Part shown: positions 36,661 to 47,740 of the stretch, piece by piece
How the letters are laid out: each line of letters starts with the position of its first letter
Numbering within the stretch: the first letter of the stretch is position 1
Assembly (NCBI RefSeq): GCF_023242475.1
Contig: NZ_JALJFG010000019.1
Location: forward strand, 1-64,000
Direction: 5' to 3'
From: Pseudomonas sp. MWU15-20650
GTDB taxonomy: Bacteria > Pseudomonadota > Gammaproteobacteria > Pseudomonadales > Pseudomonadaceae
Length of the DNA: 64,000 nucleotides
Notes under the pieces: generated by a model
Databases searched by the model: none
The model's input: the letters and a program-made list of their open reading frames with translations, nothing else
Told to the model about the DNA's origin: nothing
Made by a program: the position numbers and the translations under genes

Positions 36661-38082
36661 ATGCGCTTTCGCGCGTTGGTTGCTGTCGTAGGGGTATTGC
36701 TTGCGGCAATGACTGTCAATGCTCTGGCTGCTTCGCAGGTGAAAAGTGTTCGCCTGTGGCGGGCACCGGATAACACGCGACTGGTGTTCGACCTGTCTGG
36801 ACCGGTCCAGCACAGCGTCTTTACCCTGACGGCGCCCGATCGCCTGGTGATCGACATCAACGGTGCGACCCTGGCCGCGCCGCTGAAAGTCTCTACTGCG
36901 AACACTCCGATTACCGCCATGCGCTCGGCCCAACGTACGCCGACCGACCTGCGGGTGGTCATCGACCTTAAAAAGGCGGTGACCCCAAAAAGTTTCTCCC
37001 TGGCGCCCAACGCTCAATACGGTAACCGGCTGGTGGTCGACCTGTTCGACAACGCCGCCGATGCTGCCCCACCGCCTGCGCCGACGCCTAGTGTGGCGAC
37101 GGTGCCGGCGGTGCCGGTCAACCCATCGCAACCCCAGGTCAAGTTGCCACCGCCGCCGCCAGCACCGGCAGGCAAGCGCGACATTATTGTGGTGATCGAC
37201 GCCGGCCACGGCGGTGAAGACCCGGGCGCTTCCGGCTCGCGCGGCCAGCATGAGAAAGACGTAGTACTGGCCATTGCCCGTGAACTGCAGCGCCAGGTCA
37301 ACGGCATGAAAGGCTATCGCGCCGAACTGACCCGTACCGGCGACTACTTCATTCCGTTGCGCGGCCGTACCGAAATCGCCCGTAAGAAGGGCGCGGACCT
37401 GTTCGTGTCCATCCACGCCGACGCGGCCCCTTCGGCTGCGGCGTTCGGTGCGTCGGTGTTTGCCCTGTCGGACCGTGGTGCAACCTCCGAGACCGCGCGT
37501 TGGTTGGCCGACAGTGAAAACCGTTCCGACTTGATCGGCGGGGCCGGCAACGTGTCCCTCGATGACAAGGACAAAATGCTCGCTGGCGTATTGCTCGACC
37601 TGTCGATGACCGCCTCGCTGACTTCCAGCTTGAACGTCGGCCAGAAAGTCCTGAGCAATATCGGCCGGGTCACGTCGCTGCATAAACAGCGGGTGGAGCA
37701 AGCCGGGTTCATGGTGCTGAAATCGCCGGATATCCCGTCGATCCTGGTGGAAACCGGGTTTATCTCCAACTCCAACGAAGCGTCGAAACTGGCCAGCGCC
37801 AGCCACCAGCAGGCACTGGCGCGCTCCATCAGTGCCGGTATTCGCCAGTTCTTCCAGCAGAACCCGCCGCCGGGCACCTATATCGCCTGGTTGCGCGACT
37901 CCGGGAAAATTGCCCAGGGCCCACGTGACCATCGCGTACAGCCCGGCGATACCCTGGCCATGCTGGCGGTGCGATTCCAGGTGTCGGCGGCGACATTGCG
38001 CAGTGCCAATAACCTGCAGACCGATGAGTTGAAAGTCGGTCAGGTGTTGACCATTCCCGGCACTGAATTGGCGGCGCAGTAA
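36661..38082 (+). CDS. amiB: N-acetylmuramoyl-L-alanine amidase AmiB
   Basis: AmiB splits septal peptidoglycan during cell separation. The 473-residue periplasmic protein has a signal peptide ([24 protein letters not shown]), an AMIN localisation domain (about 25-130), a Pro-rich linker (about 138-170), a zinc-dependent Amidase_3 domain (about 175-400) with [20 protein letters not shown] and VETGFISN, and a C-terminal LysM domain (about 425-470, [18 protein letters not shown]). Regulation of such amidases is by an inserted helix that EnvC/NlpD activators remove; a segment between IHADA and VETGF is long enough for it. I chose the ATG at 36661; a GTG at 36646 is less likely. Its stop overlaps mutL by one base... 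the pair is ATG-coupled. Confidence 0.95.
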   Translation: MRFRALVAVVGVLLAAMTVNALAASQVKSVRLWRAPDNTRLVFDLSGPVQHSVFTLTAPDRLVIDINGATLAAPLKVSTANTPITAMRSAQRTPTDLRVVIDLKKAVTPKSFSLAPNAQYGNRLVVDLFDNAADAAPPPAPTPSVATVPAVPVNPSQPQVKLPPPPPAPAGKRDIIVVIDAGHGGEDPGASGSRGQHEKDVVLAIARELQRQVNGMKGYRAELTRTGDYFIPLRGRTEIARKKGADLFVSIHADAAPSAAAFGASVFALSDRGATSETARWLADSENRSDLIGGAGNVSLDDKDKMLAGVLLDLSMTASLTSSLNVGQKVLSNIGRVTSLHKQRVEQAGFMVLKSPDIPSILVETGFISNSNEASKLASASHQQALARSISAGIRQFFQQNPPPGTYIAWLRDSGKIAQGPRDHRVQPGDTLAMLAVRFQVSAATLRSANNLQTDELKVGQVLTIPGTELAAQ

Positions 38083-39998
38083 TGAGTGAATCAATCCTCA
38101 ATAGCGGCTCGCGCATCGAGCTGCTCAGCCCGCGCCTCGCCAACCAGATTGCGGCGGGTGAGGTGGTTGAGCGCCCGGCATCGGTGATCAAGGAACTGCT
38201 GGAAAACAGTATCGACTCCGGCGCCAAGCGCATTGATGTCGATGTGGAGCAGGGCGGCGTCAAGCTGCTGCGGGTACGTGACGATGGCAGCGGCATCTCT
38301 GCCGATGACTTGCCGCTGGCCTTGGCCCGTCACGCCACCAGCAAGATCCGTGACCTCGAAGACCTGGAGCGGGTGATGAGCCTGGGTTTTCGCGGTGAGG
38401 CCCTGGCGTCCATCAGTTCCGTGGCCCGCCTGACCCTGACCTCCCGTACTCGCAGTGCCGAGCAGGCCTGGCAAGTGGAAACCGAAGGGCGTGACATGGC
38501 GCCCCGGGTCCAGCCGGCTGCGCATCCGGTGGGCACCTCGGTGGAAGTGCGTGACCTGTTCTTCAATACCCCGGCGCGCCGCAAGTTCCTCAAGGCCGAA
38601 AAAACCGAATTCGACCACCTGCAAGAAGTCATCAAGCGCCTGGCGCTGGCGCGCTTCGATGTGGCGTTCCACCTGCGTCACAACGGCAAGACCATCCTCA
38701 GCCTGCACGAGGCCAATGACGATGCCGCACGCGCCCGGCGGGTGGCGGCGGTGTGCGGCGCGGGCTTCCTGGAGCAGGCGCTGCCGATTGAGATCGAGCG
38801 CAACGGATTGCGCCTGTGGGGTTGGGTCGGTTTACCGACCTTCTCCCGCAGCCAGGCCGACTTGCAGTATTTCTTTGTGAACGGTCGGGCGGTACGCGAC
38901 AAGCTGGTGGCCCATGCGGTGCGCCAGGCGTATCGCGACGTGTTGTTCAACGGCCGGCATCCGACGTTTGTACTGTTTTTTGAGGTTGACCCTTCCGTGG
39001 TCGACGTCAACGTACACCCGACCAAGCACGAAGTGCGCTTTCGCGATGGGCGCATGGTGCATGACTTCCTCTATGGCACCTTGCACCGTGCCTTGGGTGA
39101 TGTGCGCCCGGATGATCAACTGTCCGCGCCGATAGTCACGGCGGTGGTGCGGCCGAGCGGGCCGCAAGCCGGTGAATTTGGCCCGCAAGGTGAAATGAGC
39201 CTGGCGGCCAACCTGCTGCAATCGCCACAGTCGCAGCCAGCCTACACGGCGCCAAATTCGGGTGCGGGTTCGGGTTATCAGTATCAATACACCCCGCGTC
39301 CACAGTCGGCAGTACCGGTGGCCGAGGCCCAGGCGGCTTACCGTGAGTTTTTCGCGCCGCTGCCGGGTGCTGAGCCAGGGGCTGCTGTCGCGTTGCCGGA
39401 GGGCGGCGGTGATATCCCGCCACTGGGCTATGCGCTGGCGCAACTCAAGGGTATCTACATCCTGGCGGAAAACGCCCATGGCCTGGTACTGGTAGACATG
39501 CACGCCGCCCACGAGCGGATCATGTACGAACGCCTGAAGATCGCCATGGCCAGCGAAGGGCTCAGTGGCCAGCCGTTGCTGGTGCCCGAATCCCTGGCGG
39601 TCAGCCAGCGAGAAGCTGACTGTGCCGAAGAGCACCACGGCGTGTTCCAGAAACTGGGTTTCGAGTTGCAGCGCCTGGGCCCGGAAACCCTGGCGATCCG
39701 TCAGATTCCCGCGTTGCTCAAGCAAGCTGAAGCCAACCGGCTGGTTGCCGATGTGCTGGCTGACTTGATGGAATACGGCACCAGCGACCGCATCCAGGCG
39801 CACATCAATGAGCTGCTCGGTACCATGGCCTGTCACGGCGCCATCCGCGCCAACCGCCGGCTGGCCTTGCCGGAAATGAACGGTTTGCTGCGCGACATGG
39901 AAAACACCGAGCGCAGCGGCCAGTGCAACCATGGCCGACCGACCTGGACCCAGATGGGCCTGGACGATCTGGACAAACTCTTCTTGCGCGGCCGTTGA
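38082..39998 (+). CDS. mutL: DNA mismatch repair protein MutL
   Basis: MutL links MutS mismatch recognition to strand removal. The 638-residue protein has the GHKL ATPase N-terminus ([36 protein letters not shown]) and a C-terminal dimerisation domain. That domain contains [12 protein letters not shown], which fits the endonuclease motif DQHA-x2-E-x4-E with Met for Gln, so this MutL is likely a nicking endonuclease, as expected in species without MutH. The middle linker (about 365-455) is Gln/Ser/Pro rich and low in complexity. The ATG overlaps the amiB stop, and its TGA overlaps the miaA ATG, so three genes are tightly coupled. Confidence 0.97.
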   Translation: MSESILNSGSRIELLSPRLANQIAAGEVVERPASVIKELLENSIDSGAKRIDVDVEQGGVKLLRVRDDGSGISADDLPLALARHATSKIRDLEDLERVMSLGFRGEALASISSVARLTLTSRTRSAEQAWQVETEGRDMAPRVQPAAHPVGTSVEVRDLFFNTPARRKFLKAEKTEFDHLQEVIKRLALARFDVAFHLRHNGKTILSLHEANDDAARARRVAAVCGAGFLEQALPIEIERNGLRLWGWVGLPTFSRSQADLQYFFVNGRAVRDKLVAHAVRQAYRDVLFNGRHPTFVLFFEVDPSVVDVNVHPTKHEVRFRDGRMVHDFLYGTLHRALGDVRPDDQLSAPIVTAVVRPSGPQAGEFGPQGEMSLAANLLQSPQSQPAYTAPNSGAGSGYQYQYTPRPQSAVPVAEAQAAYREFFAPLPGAEPGAAVALPEGGGDIPPLGYALAQLKGIYILAENAHGLVLVDMHAAHERIMYERLKIAMASEGLSGQPLLVPESLAVSQREADCAEEHHGVFQKLGFELQRLGPETLAIRQIPALLKQAEANRLVADVLADLMEYGTSDRIQAHINELLGTMACHGAIRANRRLALPEMNGLLRDMENTERSGQCNHGRPTWTQMGLDDLDKLFLRGR

Positions 39999-40969
39999 TG
40001 AGTGCCTTGCCCCCCGCAATCTTCCTGATGGGCCCCACGGCCGCCGGCAAGACCGACCTGGCGATCGAGCTGACCAAGGTGCTGCCGTGCGAGTTGATCA
40101 GCGTCGATTCTGCCCTGGTTTACCGGGACATGGACATCGGCACGGCCAAGCCTTCCAAAGCACTTTTGGCGCAGTATCCGCACCGCTTGATCGACATCAT
40201 CGACCCGTCCGAGAGCTATTCGGCGGCGGATTTTCGCACCGATGCGCTGGCCGCCATGGCTGAGATCACCGCGCGGGGCAATATCCCGTTGCTGGTGGGC
40301 GGCACGATGCTCTACTACAAGGCGTTGCAGGAAGGGTTGGCTGATATGCCGCCCGCTGACGCCCAAGTACGCGCCGAGCTTGAAGAGGAGGCGGCACGCC
40401 TTGGCTGGCAAGCCCTGCACGACCAGTTGGCGGCGGTCGATCCGGTGTCGGCGGCGCGTATTCACCCCAATGACCCCCAGCGGCTCACGCGTGCGCTGGA
40501 AGTCTGGCGTGTGAGTGGCCAGACCATGACTGAACACAGGCTGAAACAAACTGCGCAAAGTGCTGTTGCAGGCGCATCTGGACAGTCACAATTGCCCTAT
40601 ACTGTGGCGAATCTGGCCATCGCTCCGGCAAATCGCCAGGTGCTGCATGACCGAATTGCACAAAGATTCACAATTATGTTGGAACAGGGGTTTGTAGAGG
40701 AGGTCGTAGCACTGCGTTCAAGAGGTGACCTGCATACAGGGCTACCTTCGATACGCGCTGTGGGCTACCGCCAAGTCTGGGATCATCTGGATGGCAAGCT
40801 GACGTCAGCTGAGATGCAGGAGCGCGGCATCATTGCCACGCGCCAATTGGCGAAGCGCCAGTTCACCTGGCTGCGCAGCTGGAGCGATTTGCACTGGTTG
40901 GACAGCCTGGACAGCGACAATCTGTCACGCGCCTTGAAATACTTGGGCACGGTCTCCATATTGAGCTGA
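39998..40969 (+). CDS. miaA: tRNA dimethylallyltransferase
   Basis: MiaA adds an isopentenyl group to A37 of tRNAs reading UNN codons. The 323-residue protein has the P-loop [15 protein letters not shown], then [20 protein letters not shown], the Asp/Arg region HRLIDIIDP and the C-terminal [11 protein letters not shown], then the basic tRNA-binding [14 protein letters not shown]. Length is as in E. coli (316). The ATG overlaps the mutL stop (TGATG). The following gap of 94 bases leads to hfq, as in most gamma-proteobacteria; in E. coli hfq has its own promoters inside miaA, and I could not identify equivalents here. Confidence 0.97.
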   Translation: MSALPPAIFLMGPTAAGKTDLAIELTKVLPCELISVDSALVYRDMDIGTAKPSKALLAQYPHRLIDIIDPSESYSAADFRTDALAAMAEITARGNIPLLVGGTMLYYKALQEGLADMPPADAQVRAELEEEAARLGWQALHDQLAAVDPVSAARIHPNDPQRLTRALEVWRVSGQTMTEHRLKQTAQSAVAGASGQSQLPYTVANLAIAPANRQVLHDRIAQRFTIMLEQGFVEEVVALRSRGDLHTGLPSIRAVGYRQVWDHLDGKLTSAEMQERGIIATRQLAKRQFTWLRSWSDLHWLDSLDSDNLSRALKYLGTVSILS

Positions 40970-41063
40970 GTCCTTGCAATTGCCGTCTATCCTTGGGGGT
41001 GTGACGGTCATAAGCTATTTATTTTCCGATTTTTTATTATTGATCCTTAAAGGAGTGCGGCAC

Positions 41064-41324
41064 ATGTCAAAAGGGCATTCGCTACAAGACCCTTACTTGA
41101 ATACTTTACGTAAAGAGAAAGTGGGGGTTTCCATCTACCTGGTCAACGGTATCAAGCTGCAAGGCACGATCGAGTCGTTCGACCAGTTCGTTATCCTGCT
41201 GAAAAACACCGTCAGCCAGATGGTTTACAAGCACGCTATCTCGACAGTCGTTCCAGTTCGTCCAATCCGTCTGCCTAGCGCAACCGGTGATGAGCAGGGT
41301 GACGCTGAGCCAGGTAACGCCTGA
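41064..41324 (+). CDS. hfq: RNA chaperone Hfq
   Basis: Hfq is the hexameric Sm-like chaperone for small RNAs and, in pseudomonads, works with Crc in catabolite repression. The 86-residue protein has the Sm1 motif ([20 protein letters not shown]) and Sm2 ([10 protein letters not shown]), with a short acidic C-terminal tail; E. coli Hfq is longer (102) and pseudomonad forms are about this size. The strong RBS AAAGGAG precedes the ATG at 41064. The leader (40970-41063) is AT-rich just before the gene, which is unlike its surroundings. hflX follows 12 bases later. Confidence 0.98.
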   Translation: MSKGHSLQDPYLNTLRKEKVGVSIYLVNGIKLQGTIESFDQFVILLKNTVSQMVYKHAISTVVPVRPIRLPSATGDEQGDAEPGNA

Positions 41325-41336
41325 TAGGAGTCTCCT

Positions 41337-42638
41337 TTGTTCTTTGAGCGCCACGGTGGTGGTGAGCGAGTGATCCTCGTTCACTTGGATGGACAGGACC
41401 CTGAGGCGCGCGAAGATCCGCAGGAGTTTCAGGAGTTGGCAAATTCGGCCGGCGCCGAGACCGTTGCGTTTTTTAACGTGCCGCGTCATCGGCCAACCGC
41501 CAAATTCCTGATTGGCAGCGGCAAGGTCGAGGAACTACGCGACCTGGTCCATGCCGAAGAAGCCGATCTGGTGATCTTCAACCACGTCCTCACGCCCAGT
41601 CAGGAACGTAACCTCGAACGTGTATTCGAGTGTCGCGTAATCGACCGTACCGGCTTGATTCTCGATATTTTCGCCCAACGTGCCCGCACCCATGAAGGCA
41701 AGCTCCAGGTCGAACTGGCCCAGCTTGACCACATGAGTACCCGGCTGGTTCGTGGCTGGACTCACCTTGAGCGCCAGGGTGGCGGTATCGGCATGCGCGG
41801 TCCGGGTGAAACCCAGTTGGAAACAGACCGCCGCTTGCTGCGGGTTCGCCTGCGACAGATCAAGGGCCGCCTGGAAAAAGTACGCAGCCAGCGCGAACAA
41901 TCGCGACGGGGCCGCATGCGTGCGGATATCCCGACCGTTTCGCTGGTGGGCTATACCAACGCCGGCAAGTCCACACTGTTCAATAACGTGACGAAATCGG
42001 ACGTGTACGCGGCCGATCAACTGTTCGCCACGCTCGATCCGACCTTGCGCCGTCTGGAGCTGGACGACCTGGGGCCGATTGTTCTCGCCGACACCGTGGG
42101 TTTCATTCGTCACTTGCCCCACAAGCTGGTCGAGGCGTTTCGGTCTACGCTCGAAGAGTCGAGCAATTCCGACCTGTTGTTGCACGTGATCGATGCGGCT
42201 GAACCGGATCGCATGTTGCAGATTGAACAGGTAATGGTGGTGCTGGGCGAGATTGGTGCACAGGACTTGCCGATCCTTGAGGTCTATAACAAACTCGATT
42301 TGCTTGAGGGTGTTGAGCCTCAAATCCAGCGCGATGAAGACGGCAAGCCCCAACGGGTCTGGCTGTCGGCGCGTGATGGCACTGGCCTTGAATTGCTTGA
42401 GCAGGCGATCGCCGAGCTGCTGGGTAGTGATTTGTTTATTGGTACCTTGCGCTTGCCTCAGCGTTTTGCTCGACTGCGTGCACAGTTTTTCGAACTGGGT
42501 GCGGTACAGAAAGAAGAACACGACGAAGAAGGTGTCAGCTTGCTGGCCGTTCGATTGCCACGCTCGGAGCTCAATCGGCTGGTCAGCCGCGAGGGCGTTG
42601 TACCGGCAGAGTTCATCGAACAACACACTTTGCAATAA
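41337..42638 (+). CDS. hflX: ribosome-splitting GTPase HflX
   Basis: HflX is a ribosome-associated GTPase that splits stalled 70S ribosomes under stress. The 433-residue protein has the N-terminal HflX domain (VGSGKVEEL-like GSGKVEELRDLVHAEEADLV), a glycine-rich linker (GGGIGMRGPGETQLETD), and the GTPase domain with G1 GYTNAGKSTLFN, G3 DTVGFIRHLPH and G4 NKLDLLE. The start is a TTG at 41337 with TAGGAG at a good distance; no ATG is available nearby. It lies between hfq and hflK as in E. coli. Confidence 0.97.
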   Translation: MFFERHGGGERVILVHLDGQDPEAREDPQEFQELANSAGAETVAFFNVPRHRPTAKFLIGSGKVEELRDLVHAEEADLVIFNHVLTPSQERNLERVFECRVIDRTGLILDIFAQRARTHEGKLQVELAQLDHMSTRLVRGWTHLERQGGGIGMRGPGETQLETDRRLLRVRLRQIKGRLEKVRSQREQSRRGRMRADIPTVSLVGYTNAGKSTLFNNVTKSDVYAADQLFATLDPTLRRLELDDLGPIVLADTVGFIRHLPHKLVEAFRSTLEESSNSDLLLHVIDAAEPDRMLQIEQVMVVLGEIGAQDLPILEVYNKLDLLEGVEPQIQRDEDGKPQRVWLSARDGTGLELLEQAIAELLGSDLFIGTLRLPQRFARLRAQFFELGAVQKEEHDEEGVSLLAVRLPRSELNRLVSREGVVPAEFIEQHTLQ

Positions 42639-42734
42639 AAGCCTCCTAAAGCGGTTGTGCCGCAGTAGCAGGCATTCTGTAGCATTGGTCGGCGCGCCGT
42701 GGGTGCGTCTTTGCTTTATCAGATGGAGAGCGCT

Positions 42735-43910
42735 ATGGCTTGGAATGAGCCGGGTGGCAACTCGAATAATCAGGATCCTTGGGGTGGTAAACGCCGCAAT
42801 AATGGCGACCGCAAGGGGCCACCAGATCTCGACGAGGCCTTCCGAAAGCTGCAGGAAAGCCTGAATGGGTTGTTCGGTGGTGGAAAAAAACGAGGTGGTG
42901 ACGACAGCGGTCGCACAAGCAAGGGCGGTGGCTATGGCCTGCTGGGCCTGGGACTTGTCGTGCTCGCGGCTGCGTGGCTGTACAGCGCGGTTTACGTAGT
43001 GGACGAGCAGGAGCAAGCCGTGGTGCTGCGCTTCGGCAAGTACTACGAGACTGTAGGCCCGGGCCTGAACATCTATTTCCCGCCGATCGACAAGAAGTAC
43101 ATGGAGAACGTCACGCGTGAGCGTGCCTACACCAAGCAGGGCCAGATGCTGACCGAAGACGAGAACATCGTCGAAGTGCCGCTGACCGTGCAGTACAAGA
43201 TCAGCAACCTGCAGGACTTCGTGCTGAACGTCGACCAGCCGGAAATCAGCCTGCAACACGCAACCGAAAGCGCCTTGCGCCATGTGGTGGGTTCCACCGC
43301 CATGGACCAGGTGCTGACCGAAGGGCGTGAATTGATGGCCAGCGAAATCAAGGAGCGCCTGCAACGGTTCCTCGATACGTATCGTACCGGTATCACCGTT
43401 ACTCAGGTGAACGTACAGAGCGCAGCTGCACCACGTGAAGTGCAGGAAGCCTTTGACGACGTGATCCGTGCCCGTGAAGACGAGCAGCGTTCGCGCAACC
43501 AGGCTGAAACCTATGCCAACGGTGTCGTGCCGGAAGCGCGTGGTCAGGCCCAGCGCATTCTCGAGGATGCCAATGGTTACCGCGACGAAGTGGTCTCGCG
43601 TGCCAAAGGTGAGGCGGATCGTTTCACCAAGCTGGTCGCCGAGTACCGCAAGGCTCCGGAAGTCACGCGTGAGCGTCTGTACCTGGACACCATGCAGGAA
43701 GTCTTCAGCAACACCAGCAAGGTTCTCGTGACCGGCAGCAAGGGTGGGCAGAACAACCTGCTGTACCTGCCGCTGGACAAGATGATCGAAGGTGGTCGTA
43801 GCAGCACCAGCGCACCGTCCACCGGTTCCAATGCCGCTGCCAACGAAGCGAGTGCCCGTGCGGCCGCTGACTTGCTGCAACAGCAAACACGTACCAGGGA
43901 GAGTCGTTGA
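42735..43910 (+). CDS. hflK: FtsH protease modulator HflK
   Basis: HflK forms, with HflC, the large SPFH/prohibitin-type complex around the membrane protease FtsH. The 391-residue protein has a Gly/Asn-rich cytoplasmic N-terminus, one membrane segment (YGLLGLGLVVLAAAWLYSAVYVV), and a SPFH/Band 7 domain (from VDEQEQAVVLRFGKYYETVGPGLN). The helical region with RAREDEQRSRNQAETYANGVVPEARG follows. I chose the ATG at 42735, which has GGAGAG upstream; the ORF runs 12 codons further. The stop overlaps hflC's ATG (TGATGA). Confidence 0.97.
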   Translation: MAWNEPGGNSNNQDPWGGKRRNNGDRKGPPDLDEAFRKLQESLNGLFGGGKKRGGDDSGRTSKGGGYGLLGLGLVVLAAAWLYSAVYVVDEQEQAVVLRFGKYYETVGPGLNIYFPPIDKKYMENVTRERAYTKQGQMLTEDENIVEVPLTVQYKISNLQDFVLNVDQPEISLQHATESALRHVVGSTAMDQVLTEGRELMASEIKERLQRFLDTYRTGITVTQVNVQSAAAPREVQEAFDDVIRAREDEQRSRNQAETYANGVVPEARGQAQRILEDANGYRDEVVSRAKGEADRFTKLVAEYRKAPEVTRERLYLDTMQEVFSNTSKVLVTGSKGGQNNLLYLPLDKMIEGGRSSTSAPSTGSNAAANEASARAAADLLQQQTRTRESR

Positions 43911-44776
43911 TGAGCAATAAATCGCTGACCGCCCTGATTGTGGGCGTCGTCGTGGTCATCGCTGCCTGGAACTGCTTCTACATCGTGTCTCAGACCGAGC
44001 GCGCGGTGTTGCTGCAATTCGGTCGTGTGGTCCAGGCGGATGTCCAGCCGGGCCTGCATGTGAAGGTCCCCTACGTCAACCAGGTGCGCAAGTTCGACGG
44101 CCGCCTGATGACCCTGGATGCACCAACACAGCGCTTCCTGACCCTGGAAAAGAAAGCTGTCATGGTTGACGCCTACGCCAAATGGCGCGTCAAGGATGCC
44201 GAGCGTTTCTACACGGCGACCTCTGGCCTCAAGCAGATTGCCGACGAGCGTTTGTCGCGCCGTCTGGAATCGGGCCTGCGTGACCAGTTTGGTAAACGTA
44301 CCCTGCACGAGGTGGTATCCGGTGAACGTGATGCGCTGATGGCGGATATCACCCGTTCGCTGAACACAATGGCGGAAAAAGAGCTGGGGATCGAAGTGGT
44401 CGATGTCCGGGTCAAGGCCATTGACCTGCCGAAGGAAGTGAACCGCAGCGTGTTCGAGCGCATGAGCACCGAGCGTGAGCGTGAAGCCCGTGAGCACCGC
44501 GCCAAGGGTAACGAACTGGCTGAAGGTATCCGTGCGGATGCCGACCGTCAGCGCCGTGTGCTGTTGGCAGAAGCCTATCGTGAGTCTGAAGAGGCCCGCG
44601 GTGATGGCGATGCCCAAGCGGCGGCGATCTATGCCAAGGCTTACGGCCAGGACCAGGAGTTCTACGCGTTCTACCGTAGCCTGCGCGCCTACCGTGAAAG
44701 CTTCGCGAACAAAACCGACGTCATGGTGCTGGACCCAAGCAGCGACTTCTTCCGCTACCTGGAAAAGTCCAAGTAA
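43910..44776 (+). CDS. hflC: FtsH protease modulator HflC
   Basis: HflC is the partner of HflK in the FtsH regulatory complex. The 288-residue protein starts with a membrane segment (ALIVGVVVVIAAWNCFYIVS) and continues with a SPFH/Band 7 domain (SQTERAVLLQFGRVVQADVQPGLHVKVPYVNQV) and a coiled-coil region rich in Glu/Arg (ERMSTEREREAREHRAKGNE). The ATG overlaps the hflK stop by one base. In E. coli a DUF2065 gene (yjeT) usually follows; none is visible in the gap after this gene. Confidence 0.97.
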   Translation: MSNKSLTALIVGVVVVIAAWNCFYIVSQTERAVLLQFGRVVQADVQPGLHVKVPYVNQVRKFDGRLMTLDAPTQRFLTLEKKAVMVDAYAKWRVKDAERFYTATSGLKQIADERLSRRLESGLRDQFGKRTLHEVVSGERDALMADITRSLNTMAEKELGIEVVDVRVKAIDLPKEVNRSVFERMSTEREREAREHRAKGNELAEGIRADADRQRRVLLAEAYRESEEARGDGDAQAAAIYAKAYGQDQEFYAFYRSLRAYRESFANKTDVMVLDPSSDFFRYLEKSK

Positions 44777-45069
44777 CCAGCCGGTGATTCTGTAGGACCC
44801 ACTCCGTCGGGCGGCTAAAATGCCTGGCGGGGTGATCCTTTCAGAAAACGGGTGTATGATGCGGCAGCCGGGAAATTCCCGGCTTTTTTGCGTCTGCATG
44901 TTTGATTCGGCAGGCGTGACAGGTTTTTCGAGGAAAGTGCCCGACGAGGCCGCTGGCAGGCCGTTCGTCACGTCGCTCTTGCGCGTGGTTTATGCAAGGC
45001 GCGGGTATTTTCTGCTTCACTCAAGGCTCGGCCGAGGGCTGGCCGCCCGGATCATAGGGGAATGGCGTA
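44777..45069 (+). other. intergenic region between hflC and hisZ
   Basis: Noncoding, 293 bases. It holds a TATGAT element (44855-44860), a strong hairpin terminator immediately after it (44867-44889) and a 180-base leader before hisZ. I see no protein gene in it; in particular the small DUF2065 gene that commonly follows hflC is missing. The hisZ RBS AGGGGA lies at about 45056. Confidence 0.6.
44867..44889 (+). terminator. intrinsic terminator after hflC
   Basis: GCCGGGAA A TTCCCGGC followed by six T. It closes the long nnrD-hflC series about 90 bases after the hflC stop. A TATGAT just upstream raises the possibility that it acts as an attenuator on a transcript starting there. Confidence 0.9.
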
Positions 45070-46257
45070 ATGGCAACGGTAGACCGCTGGCTGCTGCCAG
45101 ATGGCATCGAAGAAGTACTGCCACCAGAGGCTGCGCGCATTGAAGTAGCGCGTCGCCAGGTGTTGGATCTGTTCCAGAGCTGGGGTTACGAGTTTGTCGT
45201 GACCCCCCATATCGAGTACCTGGAATCCCTGCTGACCGGCGCGGGCCAGGACCTGGATCTGCGCACCTTCAAGGTCATCGACCCGCAATCGGGCCGGCAA
45301 ATGGGCTTCCGTGCCGATATCACGCCGCAAGTGGCGCGTATCGATGCGCACACCCTGCGTCGCGAAGGCCCAAGTCGCCTGTGCTACGCCGGTAGCGTGC
45401 TGCACGCCCAGCCGCGCGCCTTGTCGTCTTCCCGTAGCCCGATTCAGTTGGGTGCCGAGTTGTACGGCGATGCCAGCCCGAGCAGTGATGTTGAAGTCAT
45501 CAGCTTGATGCTGGCCATGTTGCAACTGGCCGATGTGCCGGATGTTCACATGGACCTGGGTCATGTCGGTATCTACCGCGGCCTGGCTCGTGCGGCCGGG
45601 TTGTCCGGTGAAGTGGAGCAACAGTTGTTCGATGCCCTGCAGCGCAAGGCGATCGACGAAGTGATCGCCCTTACCGAAGGCGTGCCTGCTGAACTGGCCG
45701 GCATGTTACGTGCACTGGTGGGGCTGTGCGGTGGCCGTGAAGTGCTGGTTGCGGCGCGTGAGCGCCTGGCCAATGCGCCGGCGCCAGTATTGGCGGCGCT
45801 GGATGATGTGCTGGCGATTGCTGAACGCTTGTCGGCGCGGTTCCCGGAACTGCCGCTGTATTTTGATCTGGGTGAGTTGCGCGGCTACCACTACCACACT
45901 GGGGTGGTGTTCGCGGTGTTTGTCCCGGGTGTTGGCCAGGCCATCGCCCAAGGCGGTCGTTATGACGATATCGGCGCTGACTTCGGTCGTGCGCGTCCGG
46001 CGACTGGCTTTTCCACCGATTTGAAAACCCTGGTGACCCTGGGGCGTGCTGAGGTCGAGCTGCCGTCTGGTGGCATCTGGATGCCTGACAGTACGGACGC
46101 CGCTCTCTGGCAGCAAGTTTGCCAGTTGCGCAGTGAGGGTCAGCGTGTCGTCCAGGCTTTGCCTGGGCAGCCATTGGCCGCCGCCCGTGAAGCGGACTGC
46201 GACCGGCAATTGATTCTGCAGAACGGGCTTTGGCAAGTATCGCCACTGGCTTCTTGA
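45070..46257 (+). CDS. hisZ: ATP phosphoribosyltransferase regulatory subunit HisZ
   Basis: HisZ is a catalytically dead relative of histidyl-tRNA synthetase that pairs with the short form of HisG to control the first step of histidine synthesis. The 395-residue protein shows the class II synthetase core motif [16 protein letters not shown] (motif 2-like) and [14 protein letters not shown], with [13 protein letters not shown] near the C-terminal part. It lacks the anticodon-binding domain found in true HisS. hisG is not in the window. It is followed by purA 54 bases later, the standard pseudomonad arrangement. AGGGGA precedes the ATG. Confidence 0.95.
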   Translation: MATVDRWLLPDGIEEVLPPEAARIEVARRQVLDLFQSWGYEFVVTPHIEYLESLLTGAGQDLDLRTFKVIDPQSGRQMGFRADITPQVARIDAHTLRREGPSRLCYAGSVLHAQPRALSSSRSPIQLGAELYGDASPSSDVEVISLMLAMLQLADVPDVHMDLGHVGIYRGLARAAGLSGEVEQQLFDALQRKAIDEVIALTEGVPAELAGMLRALVGLCGGREVLVAARERLANAPAPVLAALDDVLAIAERLSARFPELPLYFDLGELRGYHYHTGVVFAVFVPGVGQAIAQGGRYDDIGADFGRARPATGFSTDLKTLVTLGRAEVELPSGGIWMPDSTDAALWQQVCQLRSEGQRVVQALPGQPLAAAREADCDRQLILQNGLWQVSPLAS

Positions 46258-47601
<1,344 letters not shown>

Positions 47602-47622
47602 TAAGCTGTTGATGTGAAAAGC

Positions 47623-47650
47623 AAAGGGCTCCTTCGGGAGCCCTTTGTCG
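47623..47650 (+). terminator. intrinsic terminator after purA
   Basis: AAAGGGCTCC TTCG GGAGCCCTTT: a perfect 10-bp stem (47623-47646) closed by a stable UUCG tetraloop, then a short T-rich stretch. It starts 21 bases after the purA stop. Confidence 0.93.
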
Positions 47651-47740
47651 TTTCTGTCTGCTAAGCGGCACGGCCCTTGCTGTGTTTCTTTCTTTCGCGG
47701 TGCTATCAAATTAATGGCACCCGTGGTGGAGGGATTCCCG

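Noticed and set aside
41535..43886. Open frame of 783 codons on the reverse strand opposite hflX/hflK
   Set aside because: It is antisense to two well-supported genes, has no family motif or RBS, and long antisense frames are common in GC-rich DNA.
44820..45143. A 107-codon forward frame between hflC and hisZ
   Set aside because: It runs through the terminator and into hisZ in another frame, and has no DUF2065 likeness.
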